37,094 bases of DNA from Schoenoplectus triqueter (Eukaryota; Streptophyta; Magnoliopsida; Poales; Cyperaceae): assembly GCA_964058805.1 (NCBI GenBank), contig CAXKVV010000263.1, positions 1 through 37,094 on the forward strand, written 5' to 3'. This document shows positions 9,064 through 19,290 of this stretch, in pieces; position 1 is the stretch's first letter, and the number at the start of each line of letters is the position of its first letter. Made by a program: the position numbers and the translations under genes. The notes below the pieces were generated by a model that was not told the DNA's origin, searched no databases, and saw only the letters and a list, made by a program, of their open reading frames with translations.

Positions 9064-10688
9064 CAATGTATCTTAGTTATACTATTGGCTGTACATCTAT
9101 TTTATTTGCTTCATCTAGTTTTCACTAAAGGAGGCAGCTTCAATTCATGCACTCAAATTAAACACAGAATATTTATTTTTTCCAAAAAAATATATAAAAA
9201 AAAAAGGAAAAGACTGATCCAAGGATATGGTCGAAGTCAAACTGGTTCGCTTTGGGTTTTCTTCTCACTACGTTGAACGAAAACAGAGAATGGAATGCCA
9301 ATTGCCAAGAGCAATACGAAATTCACTCACATTATTAAGACATTTATATTTTTATTTGTAAACATGAGAATAAAGTTCCGGGTATCGTTTCAGGACAAAC
9401 ATTGGATCCCAACCTCACTCGGATTTCATTTTAAACATATATAAAGCATGTACTTACCATCATAAAAAATTTAAGACTCATTATTTAAAGATTAACAAAC
9501 TTTTGAATAGTTGAAGACAACTTCGGATACTTTGCTCGTACATGCTCAACTGTGGAAGCTCTAAAGTACATGTCTAGTTGCGTATTTTTATATTTATATT
9601 TTTAATTTAGTACTTTAATTATTTTGTCTAATACTAAAAAATATTATCAAGACTGGAGGCTATTAATGTAAGACGATTTGATGCATAACTGAACAAGCAA
9701 TTTTTTCTCTAAGTATTACATCAAAGAAGATAGCAATCATTGATTGTCACTGCACAAGTTGATTATCAATCCCTTTCTCTTCTAAGCGCATAGAAACTGC
9801 CAAACGAAAGAGATACAAACAGCAAAGATATCAAGTGTAACGGAATTTAGGCACAAGAAGCGGATTGAACCTAAAACTTGGTAGCTAGATTAGAGGAAAT
9901 AGGCATGTGCATCCATAACTGTGATTGAAAAGTGTTGGCTTGGTTTGGAATTAGTGTGAGATGCAAGACAAAGTAGTTGCCAGTACCACTGTACCAGCTA
10001 AAGAAAGCGTCTGAAATCAGAATCATCATTTTGTAATAAATTGGAACCCCAATGAAAGTGAAATCAGTTCTAATCATGCACATCATTGGCTGCTCCTATA
10101 AAATCGTATATTTACCAGAAATAACCTACTTAGGAAAGGTTGGAATCCGATCTTTTCAGGTTTTCTATGATTGTAGAATCAGAGTTTGACAATGAATCAT
10201 TCTGGCATTGCACCTTTGCTCTTGCTGTAGCATTTTCTTTTTCTTTTGACTGAGCATATTAATTAACAAAGCTAGCAATAAACTGTACATAGATAGTCTT
10301 TAACAAAGCTAGCAATAAACTGTTTGACAATGAATCATTTTCTTTTTCTTTTGGCCAGGGTCTACAAGTCGAAAATAAATACATTTGTTACCGTACAATA
10401 ACAAAGCTAGCAATAAACTGTTTTCCTTTTTTAAACCGAATCTCATAGGACTGCTGGTTCTGTTACTGATAAAACCACATAGATAGTCTTTAACTAGAGT
10501 TTCGTTTACAACACGAGCTGATGAACACTGAAACAAAATGAAACCAAGCGACATCAGTTCCATGCACCCCATGCCACCCCAAACTAACACTCTACATCAG
10601 CCAATCCCCTACGTTTTCCTTTCAAAGTTAACTAAAAAGGAAAGTAGAATTCACATCACAGGAAATCACAAGTCTGCAATAAGTTAAT
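9064..10688. other. Intergenic between convergent S40 and FRS genes
   Basis: AT-rich DNA without a credible coding frame. The right part probably holds the 3' UTR of the minus-strand FRS gene. It contains the locally repeated 23-mers described at 10264-10421 and a repeated TTTGACAATGAATCATT (about 10187 and 10323). Confidence 0.5.
10264..10421. repeat. Three direct copies of a 23-base unit
   Basis: The unit TAACAAAGCTAGCAATAAAC, extended by TGT, occurs at 10264-10286, 10301-10323 and 10399-10421 without mismatch. Neighbouring short blocks (CATAGATAGTCTTTAAC, TTTGACAATGAATCATT) are also repeated in a shuffled order, which suggests local template switching, not a simple tandem array. Confidence 0.85.
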
Positions 10689-13600
10689 TCATGGAATTTT
10701 CTGTTCTTTTTCTGCTTCGCCACAGTCTTCTTTTTCAGTTCCTATACACATCAGAATCAAAAAGAAAATTAATAACAAGATTAAATACTAAACAACTACG
10801 GTGTTTCAGGAAAAATAACAAGTAGCACACATGATTGTCAGTGATGAAAAAGAATATATGACCAAATACCTTTTATACTTGCTTCTTTCATCAACTGACA
10901 TGTTCGGACTGAATGGCCACGCTGGTCACAGTACCCGCATTTGTTCTTCTTTTTACCATTGACAAAGGATCTAATTTTCTCCTTCAGAGCATCTTTGGTA
11001 TTCATAGGAAGAAAAGTTGGAGTTTTATTCCAAGAACATGCCTCAATTAACTTTGAATTGTCGTCATCTTCTATGGAAGGTCCATTGCCTTCTTTATCTT
11101 TTAGAGAAGGTGCATAGCCTTCTTTACCAACATTTTTATCTTCACCAATGCTTTTATCTTGAACTTCCAAATCTTCAACTTGTTCAAATTTCTTGAGCAT
11201 TTTGCCCAACTCTTCCTTCATCTCCAAGTAACGCTCCTTCGATCGGGATGCTAGATGAAGAACTTTGGTACTTAAATTACTCAAATCCTGGTACATCTTT
11301 GATTCCGCCAATTTTTCTAATCCTTCTCTCTTATTCAAAGGCAAAGATCGATTTGCACTCTTAGTCCACCTTTCTCGGACACAGCACTGAGGAATACAAT
11401 TTACCTTCATGTCAATCAACACAGCAAGTATGTGGCTGCAGGGTACTTTTTCACATTCTAATTTCTGGCAACTGCATACGAATTTCTCAATTTTCGGGCT
11501 GCCCACACACTCCACGCTCATGAAATCATCATCTTGCCCCTCGACTGCCAACATATATGTTCTGGACCCTTTACCGACTATAATTTTAACAACCTCATGT
11601 TCTTTTGCCTTCAATATCTCAGACTGAATAACATATAATATCTTTGGTGTATAGATAGATGCAGCATGTTTCTCTAGATCAAAACCACTTGTAGTCACTG
11701 GTACAGATTGGAAAGCCTTACGATCTAGCTCATCTTCATGTCGACGCATACGTGACAAAAGATGATCATAGTGCTCTATAAAATCCAACAGAGACATATT
11801 TCGATCAAGATGTCTATGAAGTCTTGAGTTCAAGCTCTTACTTCTCTGATTGGATTTTATACCCAAGAAGGTTTTCTTCCGTAAAAAGGCAGCTGCCCAG
11901 AAGCGTCTGCACTCGTACATATTACTCAACCACTTGTTATCTTTCAATGCATCATTACTACCAATAAACTCTTTCCACTTACCCTCAAATTCTTTAGGGG
12001 TATATTCAGTGTGTACCAAGGATTTGAGTGCGCTCGAGCTAGGCAGTTTGAGATTGCTGGCAGTAATTCGGTCTACATCCCATGTGCACCAGCGGTGTGT
12101 AATATCACCTAAAACAGCTTTTATGGCTTCACCCATAGCATGATCACCGTCAGTAATTATGGATGTTGGACGCTTCTGGTGCATTGCTTCCATGAATGTG
12201 CAAAGAAGCCATTTGTATGAATCAGCTGAATCATCAGTAACTATGCCACAACCAAAGGTAGCTGTGCTTCGGTGATTATTCAAACCAACAAAAGGGACAA
12301 TGGGTATATTGTACCGGTTTACACGGCATGTACTATCGAAAACCAAAACGTCTCCAAAATAGCCATAGTCCAGTCTAGACTGAGAATCAGACCAAAAGAG
12401 ATGTGTCAAATGTCCATCTACACCTACCTGGTGCTTATAGAAGAAATCCGGGTCACTTTCTTTTCTCTCTCTCATTCGACTTAAGACAGTTTTCGCATCA
12501 CCTAAATGAATTTTCTTTATTTTCTGCCTATGCGTCGAATTATACAAATCTTTTGCCACTAAACCCACACTTTCATAACCACTGTTCTTACTTTGCAGTA
12601 CATCCAATATTTGGTGCGTACTTAACCCAGCAAACTGCGATGACAAAATCCTCAATCTCATGGAATTTTTTATCTTCTTATGGGATCGAAGAAAACAAGC
12701 ATTGTCTGGTTTCGACAATAAGTGGTTATGAGTATCAACAAATTTAGCAACACACCACTCACCAGTACTCCAATCAAGTTTTATGCAAAACTCAACAGGA
12801 CAGCCACACCGAGTAAGAACACATGCTCTCCTTTTCTGGTCAGGCCTATCAAAGTACTTTTGTTGGCGAAATCCCTCCCGAGAACAAAGGAATTGACAAA
12901 AGAACAATGACCCAGTTTCACTCTTTCTAAGCTTACCTCTTCTAATACTAAATCCCTTTCCTTTAGCATAGTCATTGAAAAAGTGATATCCTTGTTCCTC
13001 ACTTTCAAATGTCATTTTAAGTATGTCATCGTATTCTGCAGCCAACATTTCGGTGTCGTCCATTAAAATATCCTATAAAGATATACATTGTCAAATTAGT
13101 TCCCTGATATAAGCAGCTAGTTCCCGATCAGAAAAACAATGTCTAATGCAGAACCTTTTGTAAATTTTTTTTTTCCTGGACCCCAGAGTAGAAATTGTAT
13201 AGGTTTCTAATATATTATAAATAAAATCAAGTCCTGAGCTCAAAACAAGTATTATGTTGCTAAAATAATAGGGTGCTGGTGAGTTGTATCTTTGAATACC
13301 ATATTCGCTTTTTTTTCTCAGGATTATAATCTATATATTGTTATGATGGTTCAAGTGTAATCGGGTTCTGTTTGAACAGTAAACGAAATGACCAGTCTCC
13401 AGTTCTTGCCAATGCCAACCCATATTGTAACTACCATTACTATAATTGAAGTTATTTTATCAATGTTGCAGAACATAAAACTACCAACAGAAATAAATTA
13501 AATTAACTCCATGCAATAGCTCAAACAGAAAACAATAATATCCTTCCATAAACGAGTTAAGAAAAATGTTCAAGAACAAACCCTAATAGCAAAGTCAGAA

Positions 13601-13701
13601 TTCTCTGCAAATTGTAAATCCTCATCATCAGAATCGTATGATGCATTTGAGAATTCTCCACCATCAGAATCATGAGATAAGTCCTCATCAATGTTAGCCA
13701 T
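10689..13701 (-). CDS. FAR1-related sequence (FRS) protein, three coding exons, 791 aa
   Basis: FRS proteins are transcription factors domesticated from Mutator-like transposases and act in the nucleus. Coding exons: 13582-13701 (40 codons, acidic, SDDEDLQ), 10870-13072, and 10689-10741. The joins GCTATTAGG|GATATT and AAAAG|GAACTG keep frame across GT...AG introns. Domains in the joined protein: FAR1-type WRKY/GCM1 zinc-finger region (about 68-158, with TRCGCP and THNH); MULE transposase-derived domain (about 250-455) with D in VFDSTC (286) and D in ITDGDHAM (348); SWIM finger CSCQ...PCSH (about 573-587); coiled-coil-like segment (about 650-675); and a CX2CX4HX4C knuckle (752-765). At the position where the family has QRSES, this protein has QRSKS, so the usual Glu is absent, in keeping with a regulator rather than an active transposase. 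An unspliced reading would stop at 10838, 10 residues after the last donor. Confidence 0.9.
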
Positions 13702-15346
13702 AGCTTCCCCAATTTATCTTGCCTTAAAAGAAAGTATAAATAAGAAAGACGATTACAGATAGCTGGGAGAGAGAGCAGTTCATATCAACTTATTTTATTC
13801 AAATTATTATTATTCACTAAATTTGAAGTTATAACAAGACATTCTATTGCTCAGTCTCTATATTCTATTTTCATTCAAATTATTCCTCCATCAGTTAAGT
13901 AAAAATAGAGAATCTCATTTACTTTTCATTGATCCATTTCATGTTTCTCTACTGGTCATGGTTTTCTTTAGGAACCAATGGATGGAGACTCTTTGAGTAA
14001 TACATAAATCAGAATGTATTTACATTAAATATGTACTAGCACTTGAGCCCAGAGATATGTAAAGGGTTAAATATGCATACGTATTAGCACTTGTAATAGC
14101 CCTGAGATATGTAGAGTGCTAAAAATGTTGAGCACATTAATTATTATCATACAGGTATTATTTTTGGGCTTACTTCCAAAATGAAAGATCTTCAATCTAT
14201 GAAAACTTTCCGGCTAGCTCTCCCTGAAAATAGAAAAGGTTTTAAAGAGTAATGTTTTGGTCTAAACTCGTTTCAGAAGGTCTTACACTGAAACACTGAA
14301 GTAACCAGAGAATGGCATGGTCTTCACAATTACTAAATGTAAAGCAAGTTTTTTTTTCTCCTTTTTTGGAGTTGATTTTTTTAAGACAGTACGCAAATTT
14401 GACCAATGCATTAATAATAATCTTTATAGGGTACCAGTATCAAACATACTAACCTCATCATTCGACTCTTTTCACTATTCTTCATATCAATTTCCTTCTA
14501 TCAGCTGAAAAACAAAAAGGAACCAAAATTGGATGAGCAAAACTGCCACAAGAAGAAAAATATGAGAAAATTTAGTAATAGAGGAGAAAGAAAAAAGGAT
14601 CGCGCACAATTCGATGTTGCAAAAGCTTTGCATCAATGGAGATTTGACCCTGGGCCGATTAAGTTGTGGATGGGAGCCGGAGCAGAGGCAGAGAAGCTAA
14701 ATTGCGGAGATGTAATGGTTTTGGTAAGTTTTAGGTTGCCCTTCACTCTCTCTTCGTTCGAGTCGCACTTTTCTCCCTTTCGCGAGCAAAGTAGCGAACA
14801 GCTTGACTTCACTTCATTGCTCTCTTATTATTTTTCTTTCTTTTCATCATTTATTCGGAAAAGACGAAGTTATCGTCGTTATTCCGGAATTGACCTTTTT
14901 AGCCTCTGAACCCTCCTCAAATATTAATTAAAAAATATATAGTTGTTAACTAAAAAATTATATTTTTATAATAATTGTGTGTTCTTAATTGACAAATATA
15001 TAATTTTACTTAACAAATAAAATGGTGGGGCTGGTGGACAATGGACAATGCTCTTTAACAAATCAGTTGTTTGGGAATTGAGAATGTGTTAAAGCAAACT
15101 TAAAAGTTGGGTGACTCGGGTCAATTCAAGAGATAATTATATAGAAGAGCAGCTAGAAATTTCATTTTAATTTTCTAACTGAAATTTTTATTTTTAATAA
15201 CTGTCATGGAACTCATTTGAAAGTAAAACATTGATGTTCGAGAAGAGGAAAAAAAGGAATTTCTCAACGGTGCATCAAATAATTTATTTTTTTAATGAAA
15301 TTGTCCTTTAAAAATTATGAATATTTAGTTCAATGTAGGTGTTATT
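13702..15346. other. FRS upstream region and intergenic DNA
   Basis: The part next to 13702 should hold the FRS 5' UTR and promoter. The stretch 14560-14900 is less AT-rich than its surroundings and contains a 126-codon plus-strand frame (14529-14909) without recognisable domains; a strong GTAAGT follows ATGGTTTTG at about 14722. It could be the distal 5' UTR exon and promoter of the FRS gene (an acceptor-like TTTTTCAG lies on the minus strand near 14505) or a small unrelated transcript. I see no gene I can support. Confidence 0.4.
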
Positions 15347-16426
15347 CAGGGGTGTAAACGGATCGGATACAGACACGGATACAGATTTGTTATAATTTTA
15401 CGCATATGGATATAGATCAGATATTCGACGGATATTCAGATACGGATCGAATATCGGAGGGGTACAAATACGAATATGGATATATTTCAAATATAAAAAT
15501 ATTATATATATTATTTGAAAATAATTACATATTATTTTTTAATAGAATAATTAATTATAAAATATAGATATTAATTATAAATATTAATTATTAATTATTA
15601 TTATATGAATAGTTCAAATGTATCAATGAATTATAAAAAAATTATACATTAACACAAATTAGGTATAAAATAAATTAGATTTATAATGTACACTAAAAAT
15701 CTAATTAAAAAATATATAATAAAAAATATTTCGGATAGTGTCAGATATTGATGAATAATAGCTAAATGGATACGGATAGGTAATAGCTAAATCATATCAT
15801 TATCCATAAAAAAATTTCAGATACGGATAGGGGTTTGCTAAAACTCATCGGGTACAACCCGTGTACCCGTACCCGTGTACCCGTGCCCGGGTATAGGCGG
15901 GTACACGGGTACGGGTTTGAGAAGGGCTGGTCACGTTTTTTTTTGGGAAAAAACCCGTTGTACCCGTACCCGTTTACCCGCCGCCCGCGTACCCGCTACC
16001 CCATACTCGTACCCCGCATACCCGCACCCCCGTACCCGTGAAATTCAAATTTCAAAAATCTCCCCCGGTTCACATCAAATCAATACCTGTACCTGTACCC
16101 GCCGAACCCGCTGTACCCGCTGGAAAAAGAACCGCAAAAAAAAATCCCGTACCCGTACCTGTCTACCCGTGCCCGAGTACCCCCGTACCCGTACCCGTGT
16201 ACCCGCGACGGGCACGGGTAGGGTATGGTTTTGAAAAAAAACCGTCTACCCGTACCCGTCGTGCCTGTGCCCGCCCTACCCGCCGCGGGTGTACCCGGCC
16301 CATACCCGCAGTACCCGCTGGCAAATCACTAGATACGGATATGAATATCTTCAGATACAGATTTAGATTGAATAATTTTCACTATTTTCGTATTGGATCA
16401 AATATTATCCGATCCGTTAAAACCTG
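15347..16426. mobile_element. hAT-like MITE with CGGATA-type subterminal repeats (outer element)
   Basis: Left end CAGGGGTGTAAACGGATCGG; right end, reverse-complemented, CAGGTTTTAACGGATCGGAT. GTTATT flanks both ends (15341-15346 and 16427-16432). Inward of both ends are degenerate CGGATA / GGATAT repeats. The middle is very AT-rich and carries no transposase. Another element is inserted at 15828-16331. A clean 8-bp duplication is not seen, only six bases, so the superfamily assignment rests on the YAGGG-type ends and architecture. Confidence 0.75.
15828..16331. mobile_element. hAT-like MITE built of TACCCG repeats, nested in the outer element
   Basis: The ends are TAGGGGTTTGC and, reverse-complemented, TAGTGATTTGC. 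They are flanked by an exact 8-bp duplication GATACGGA (15820-15827 and 16332-16339). Most of the 504 bp is a degenerate array of TACCCG/CCCGTA hexamers, with one orientation on the left (partly inverted at about 15885-15920) and mixed orientation inside. The flanking octamer is also typical of the host element's own repeats, so the duplication alone is weaker proof here. GC content is far above the surroundings. The several frames across it are repeat translations, not genes. Confidence 0.78.
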
Positions 16427-16504
16427 GTTATTCCAATTGTCTTATTTCCTTTATTCTGTTCTGTTATTCGAGCTCTCCTGAAATATCGAGAAGAGAGCTA
16501 TTTC

Positions 16505-17922
16505 TAGAGTATTGAAGACGGTCTGGTCCGGGCCGGGCCGGTCCAAACCCGGACGGTCCACGGTCCTGCACGGTCCACGGTCCACAGTCCAAACGGTCCA
16601 GTCCAAGGTGGTCCAAATTCGAAAAAATCGAACCTGTCCCACCGTTGGCCCCCAGGGGCCGGACCCCCACGGGACGGTCCGGTCCGGTCCAAATTTTTTT
16701 TTTATAAATTAAAAAAATAATAATTTATCATATTTGTTAATAATAATTTTTAACTAATTCGAATTATTATTTTTAATTGTTTAAAAATCTAATAGTACTA
16801 AAAAATTAAAAAAAATTGTAAAAAAATAAAATTTCAGAAAATTATAAAAAAATAATAAAAGTTGAAAAATAAATTTATTAATTTTTAAATAATCATTTTC
16901 ATCGAATTAATTATGTATTTTTGAATAATTTAAAAATTAAATAATACAAAAAAAATTATAAAATATCAAAAATTATAAAATAAAATTTGGGTAATATTAA
17001 ATTCGGATTTTCAATATATGATCTCTCACTGTATCCCATTGTCAAATTGATTATCAAATTGATTGTCAAATCTCATTTAATAATTATTATTTTGATTTTA
17101 GGGATACAGAGACTAGATGTCTAAATTTGACAATCTATTTAACAAACCACGTCAGCGGGGGAGTAAAAATTTAATTACGAAAATGTCATTTTAACAATTT
17201 CATTCTATTCAGAGATGTAATTCTTAAATTAATTCTAAAAAATATTATCAATTTAATGACGTATCATAAACTTTAATTTTAACAATTTGCACCAATGTGA
17301 ATGCTCTTGCACAGAGTATTGTCTTTATTATTAGATTACAAACTAATTCTCCGTTGGAAGAAAATGTGTCATATAATTTTGATATTTCATCTGTTTCAAC
17401 TTTCAACAAGTCTACATTGGATAATTTCTTCAATAGTTAGATTCATAATATTTCATTACTTTCATAATATGTTTCGGAACTATTCTTAAGGGATAGATTC
17501 AAAATTACTTTCATAATATGTTTCAAACTATTCTTAAGGGATAGATTCAAATTTTAGTAGATTAATCATTCAAGAAGTATAATCATTTAAATTATTTTAA
17601 AAAAAATATATAAATTAAATTGTAAATCTAGGAGTAGAAGAGAAATATCTAATAGATTATAGTTAAGAGTAACTTAACACACGCATAATCCAATTTTAAC
17701 ACACTTACCCGGGTGTGGGGGGGCGTCGGGTGGGGGGGGTCCGGTCCTGTCCACGGTCCCGCACGGGACGGGTCGGCACGGTCCATTTTCGGGTGAAGGG
17801 AGGACTGACCCACCGTTGGACCGGACCGTGGCCGGGCATGGTCCGGTCCACGGTCCAGTCCGGTCCATGGTCACGGTCCGGTCCAGGACGGGTCGGACCG
17901 TGCGGTCCATTTCAAATCTCTA
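16505..17922. mobile_element. hAT-like non-autonomous element with GGTCC subterminal arrays
   Basis: Left end TAGAGTATTGAAGACGGTC; right end, reverse-complemented, TAGAGATTTGAAATGGACC. The flanking 8-bp duplication GCTATTTC is exact (16497-16504 and 17923-17930). GC-rich arrays of GGTCC/GGACC and CACGGTCC occupy 16520-16690 and 17735-17912, while the kilobase between is AT-rich with no coding capacity. CCCACCGTTGG is shared by both arrays. The 49-bp tandem duplication at 17455-17551 lies inside. Confidence 0.88.
17455..17551. repeat. Tandem duplication, two units of 49 and 48 bases
   Basis: The unit beginning ATTACTTTCATAATATG and ending GATAGATTCAAA occurs at 17455-17503 and 17504-17551, differing only where GTTTCGGAAC becomes GTTTCAAAC. 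It lies within the GGTCC hAT-like element and looks recent. Confidence 0.9.
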
Positions 17923-18480
17923 GCTATTTCACATTTATATTTTGGTGTTTAATACTCGTGAAAAATTAGAAGAGGGAAATATTTCACAATAGTGTGCGGA
18001 AGAAAGGATGCCAAATATGGGCGGATGGATCTAACATATACGGCAGCTGATCTGGTTCTTTTGATCTATTTTTTGCACTTTGGATTATTTAATTATTTTT
18101 ATGGAGAAAAAAAAATTAATATCATAATGAAAATATTATATAAATATTTCAAAATATAAAGTCCCATAGAAGAAAATTTTTTCTTCATCAACTTGATTAT
18201 TTATCATTTAGAGTTTTTTATATTTTATAATATTTAATATATAAAAAATATTATTTTAATAGTTTTTATTAGATAAGATCATAAGAATTTACGTTTGAAT
18301 TGTTAATTTTTTTTTCAGCGTTGTAGGTTGTCTGTGCTATGCGAAAGATTAGTGGGAAAAAGAGAAAGCAACTTGTCACCAGCAGGATGACCTGTTTCAC
18401 AAATTCGTTGCTTTTAAAATATATAAAAAAAAACTTAATCATTGTATCTAAAGCAAAATTCTCACACCAATAGCCGTGAG

Positions 18481-19003
18481 TTGCAAACGAATCGAACACG
18501 AACTAACGTGTGTTCAAATTTGATTTGAAACCTATTTCGAACTAGTTTGATTCAAAATAGATAGATAGTTTCAAACTCAAATCATAGTTCGAAATTCAAT
18601 TCGTTAAAAGTTCGAACTGTTCGGTTCAATTCATTAATAATTCGAAATAGAATTATTAGGTGAACAAATTCCATAATTCATATCAAAATAACAGAATCAA
18701 ATATAAAAAATGTCAATTTAATACAAATTCATACAAAACTAAAAGTTCATTCAACAAAAATTAATAAATTTCATATAAATTCATACTACTCAAAATCTCA
18801 AACAATCAAATAATTAATACAAATTCAAACAAAAATAGTTCGCGAACACATTTCGAACGAACTCACCATGGTTTGAGTTTGATTCGATATAATTTCGAAT
18901 CAAATCAGTTTGATTTGAAATTAATTTCGAACTAGAATCAAACAAACTTTTTTCGAATCGACCACGAACGAACTACGAACTTCGAATATTTCTTGCAGCC
19001 CTA
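18481..19003. mobile_element. hAT-like MITE with TTCGAA-type subterminal repeats
   Basis: The left end reads TTGCAAACGAATCGAAC; the right end, reverse-complemented, reads TAGGGCTGCAAGAAATATTC, so a few left-terminal bases seem lost. The exact duplication GCCGTGAG flanks both sides (18473-18480 and 19004-19011). Interior repeats are CGAAC, TTCGAA and GTTTGATTCGAA variants near both ends, with an AT-rich centre and no coding frame. Confidence 0.85.
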
Positions 19004-19290
19004 GCCGTGAGTCCATGACTAGTTCTGCAATCACAAAAATACATACTAAAAAAAATTGTTAGCTACCTTTTCATTCCTGGCAATAAATTTGAAATATACA
19101 AACAACTATGAACACTACAAAAAAATAAACCACCACGGGTTAGATCACCTATTTTGCGTTTTGATCCCCAAATGATGAACACATAGTTCAAGCAGGGTTT
19201 TTTTTTTTTTTTTTTTGGCAATCCAATCGCTACAAAATTTCAATCCACCGTAGTCCATAGATTTTTTGCTCCAAAAAATTATTGACCTCT

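Noticed and set aside
12403..12747. 114-codon plus-strand frame inside the FRS gene
   Set aside because: It is an antisense shadow of the long FRS exon.
14529..14909. 126-codon plus-strand frame
   Set aside because: It has no recognisable domain, overlaps a region that may be FRS 5' UTR/promoter, and contains a strong internal splice donor; kept only as part of the region note.
15838..16320. Telomere-like repeat
   Set aside because: The unit is TACCCG and not the plant telomere CCCTAAA, it is degenerate and in both orientations, and it lies within element ends with a duplication.
15835..16481. Overlapping plus-strand frames rich in Pro, Arg, Thr and Tyr
   Set aside because: They translate the TACCCG hexamer array in successive frames; no domain and no promoter.
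16451..16712. Several frames rich in Trp, Gly, Pro and Asp on both strands
   Set aside because: They are translations of the GGTCC array.
17674..17969. Frames of 78 and 84 codons on opposite strands
   Set aside because: They are produced by the second GGTCC array of the same element.
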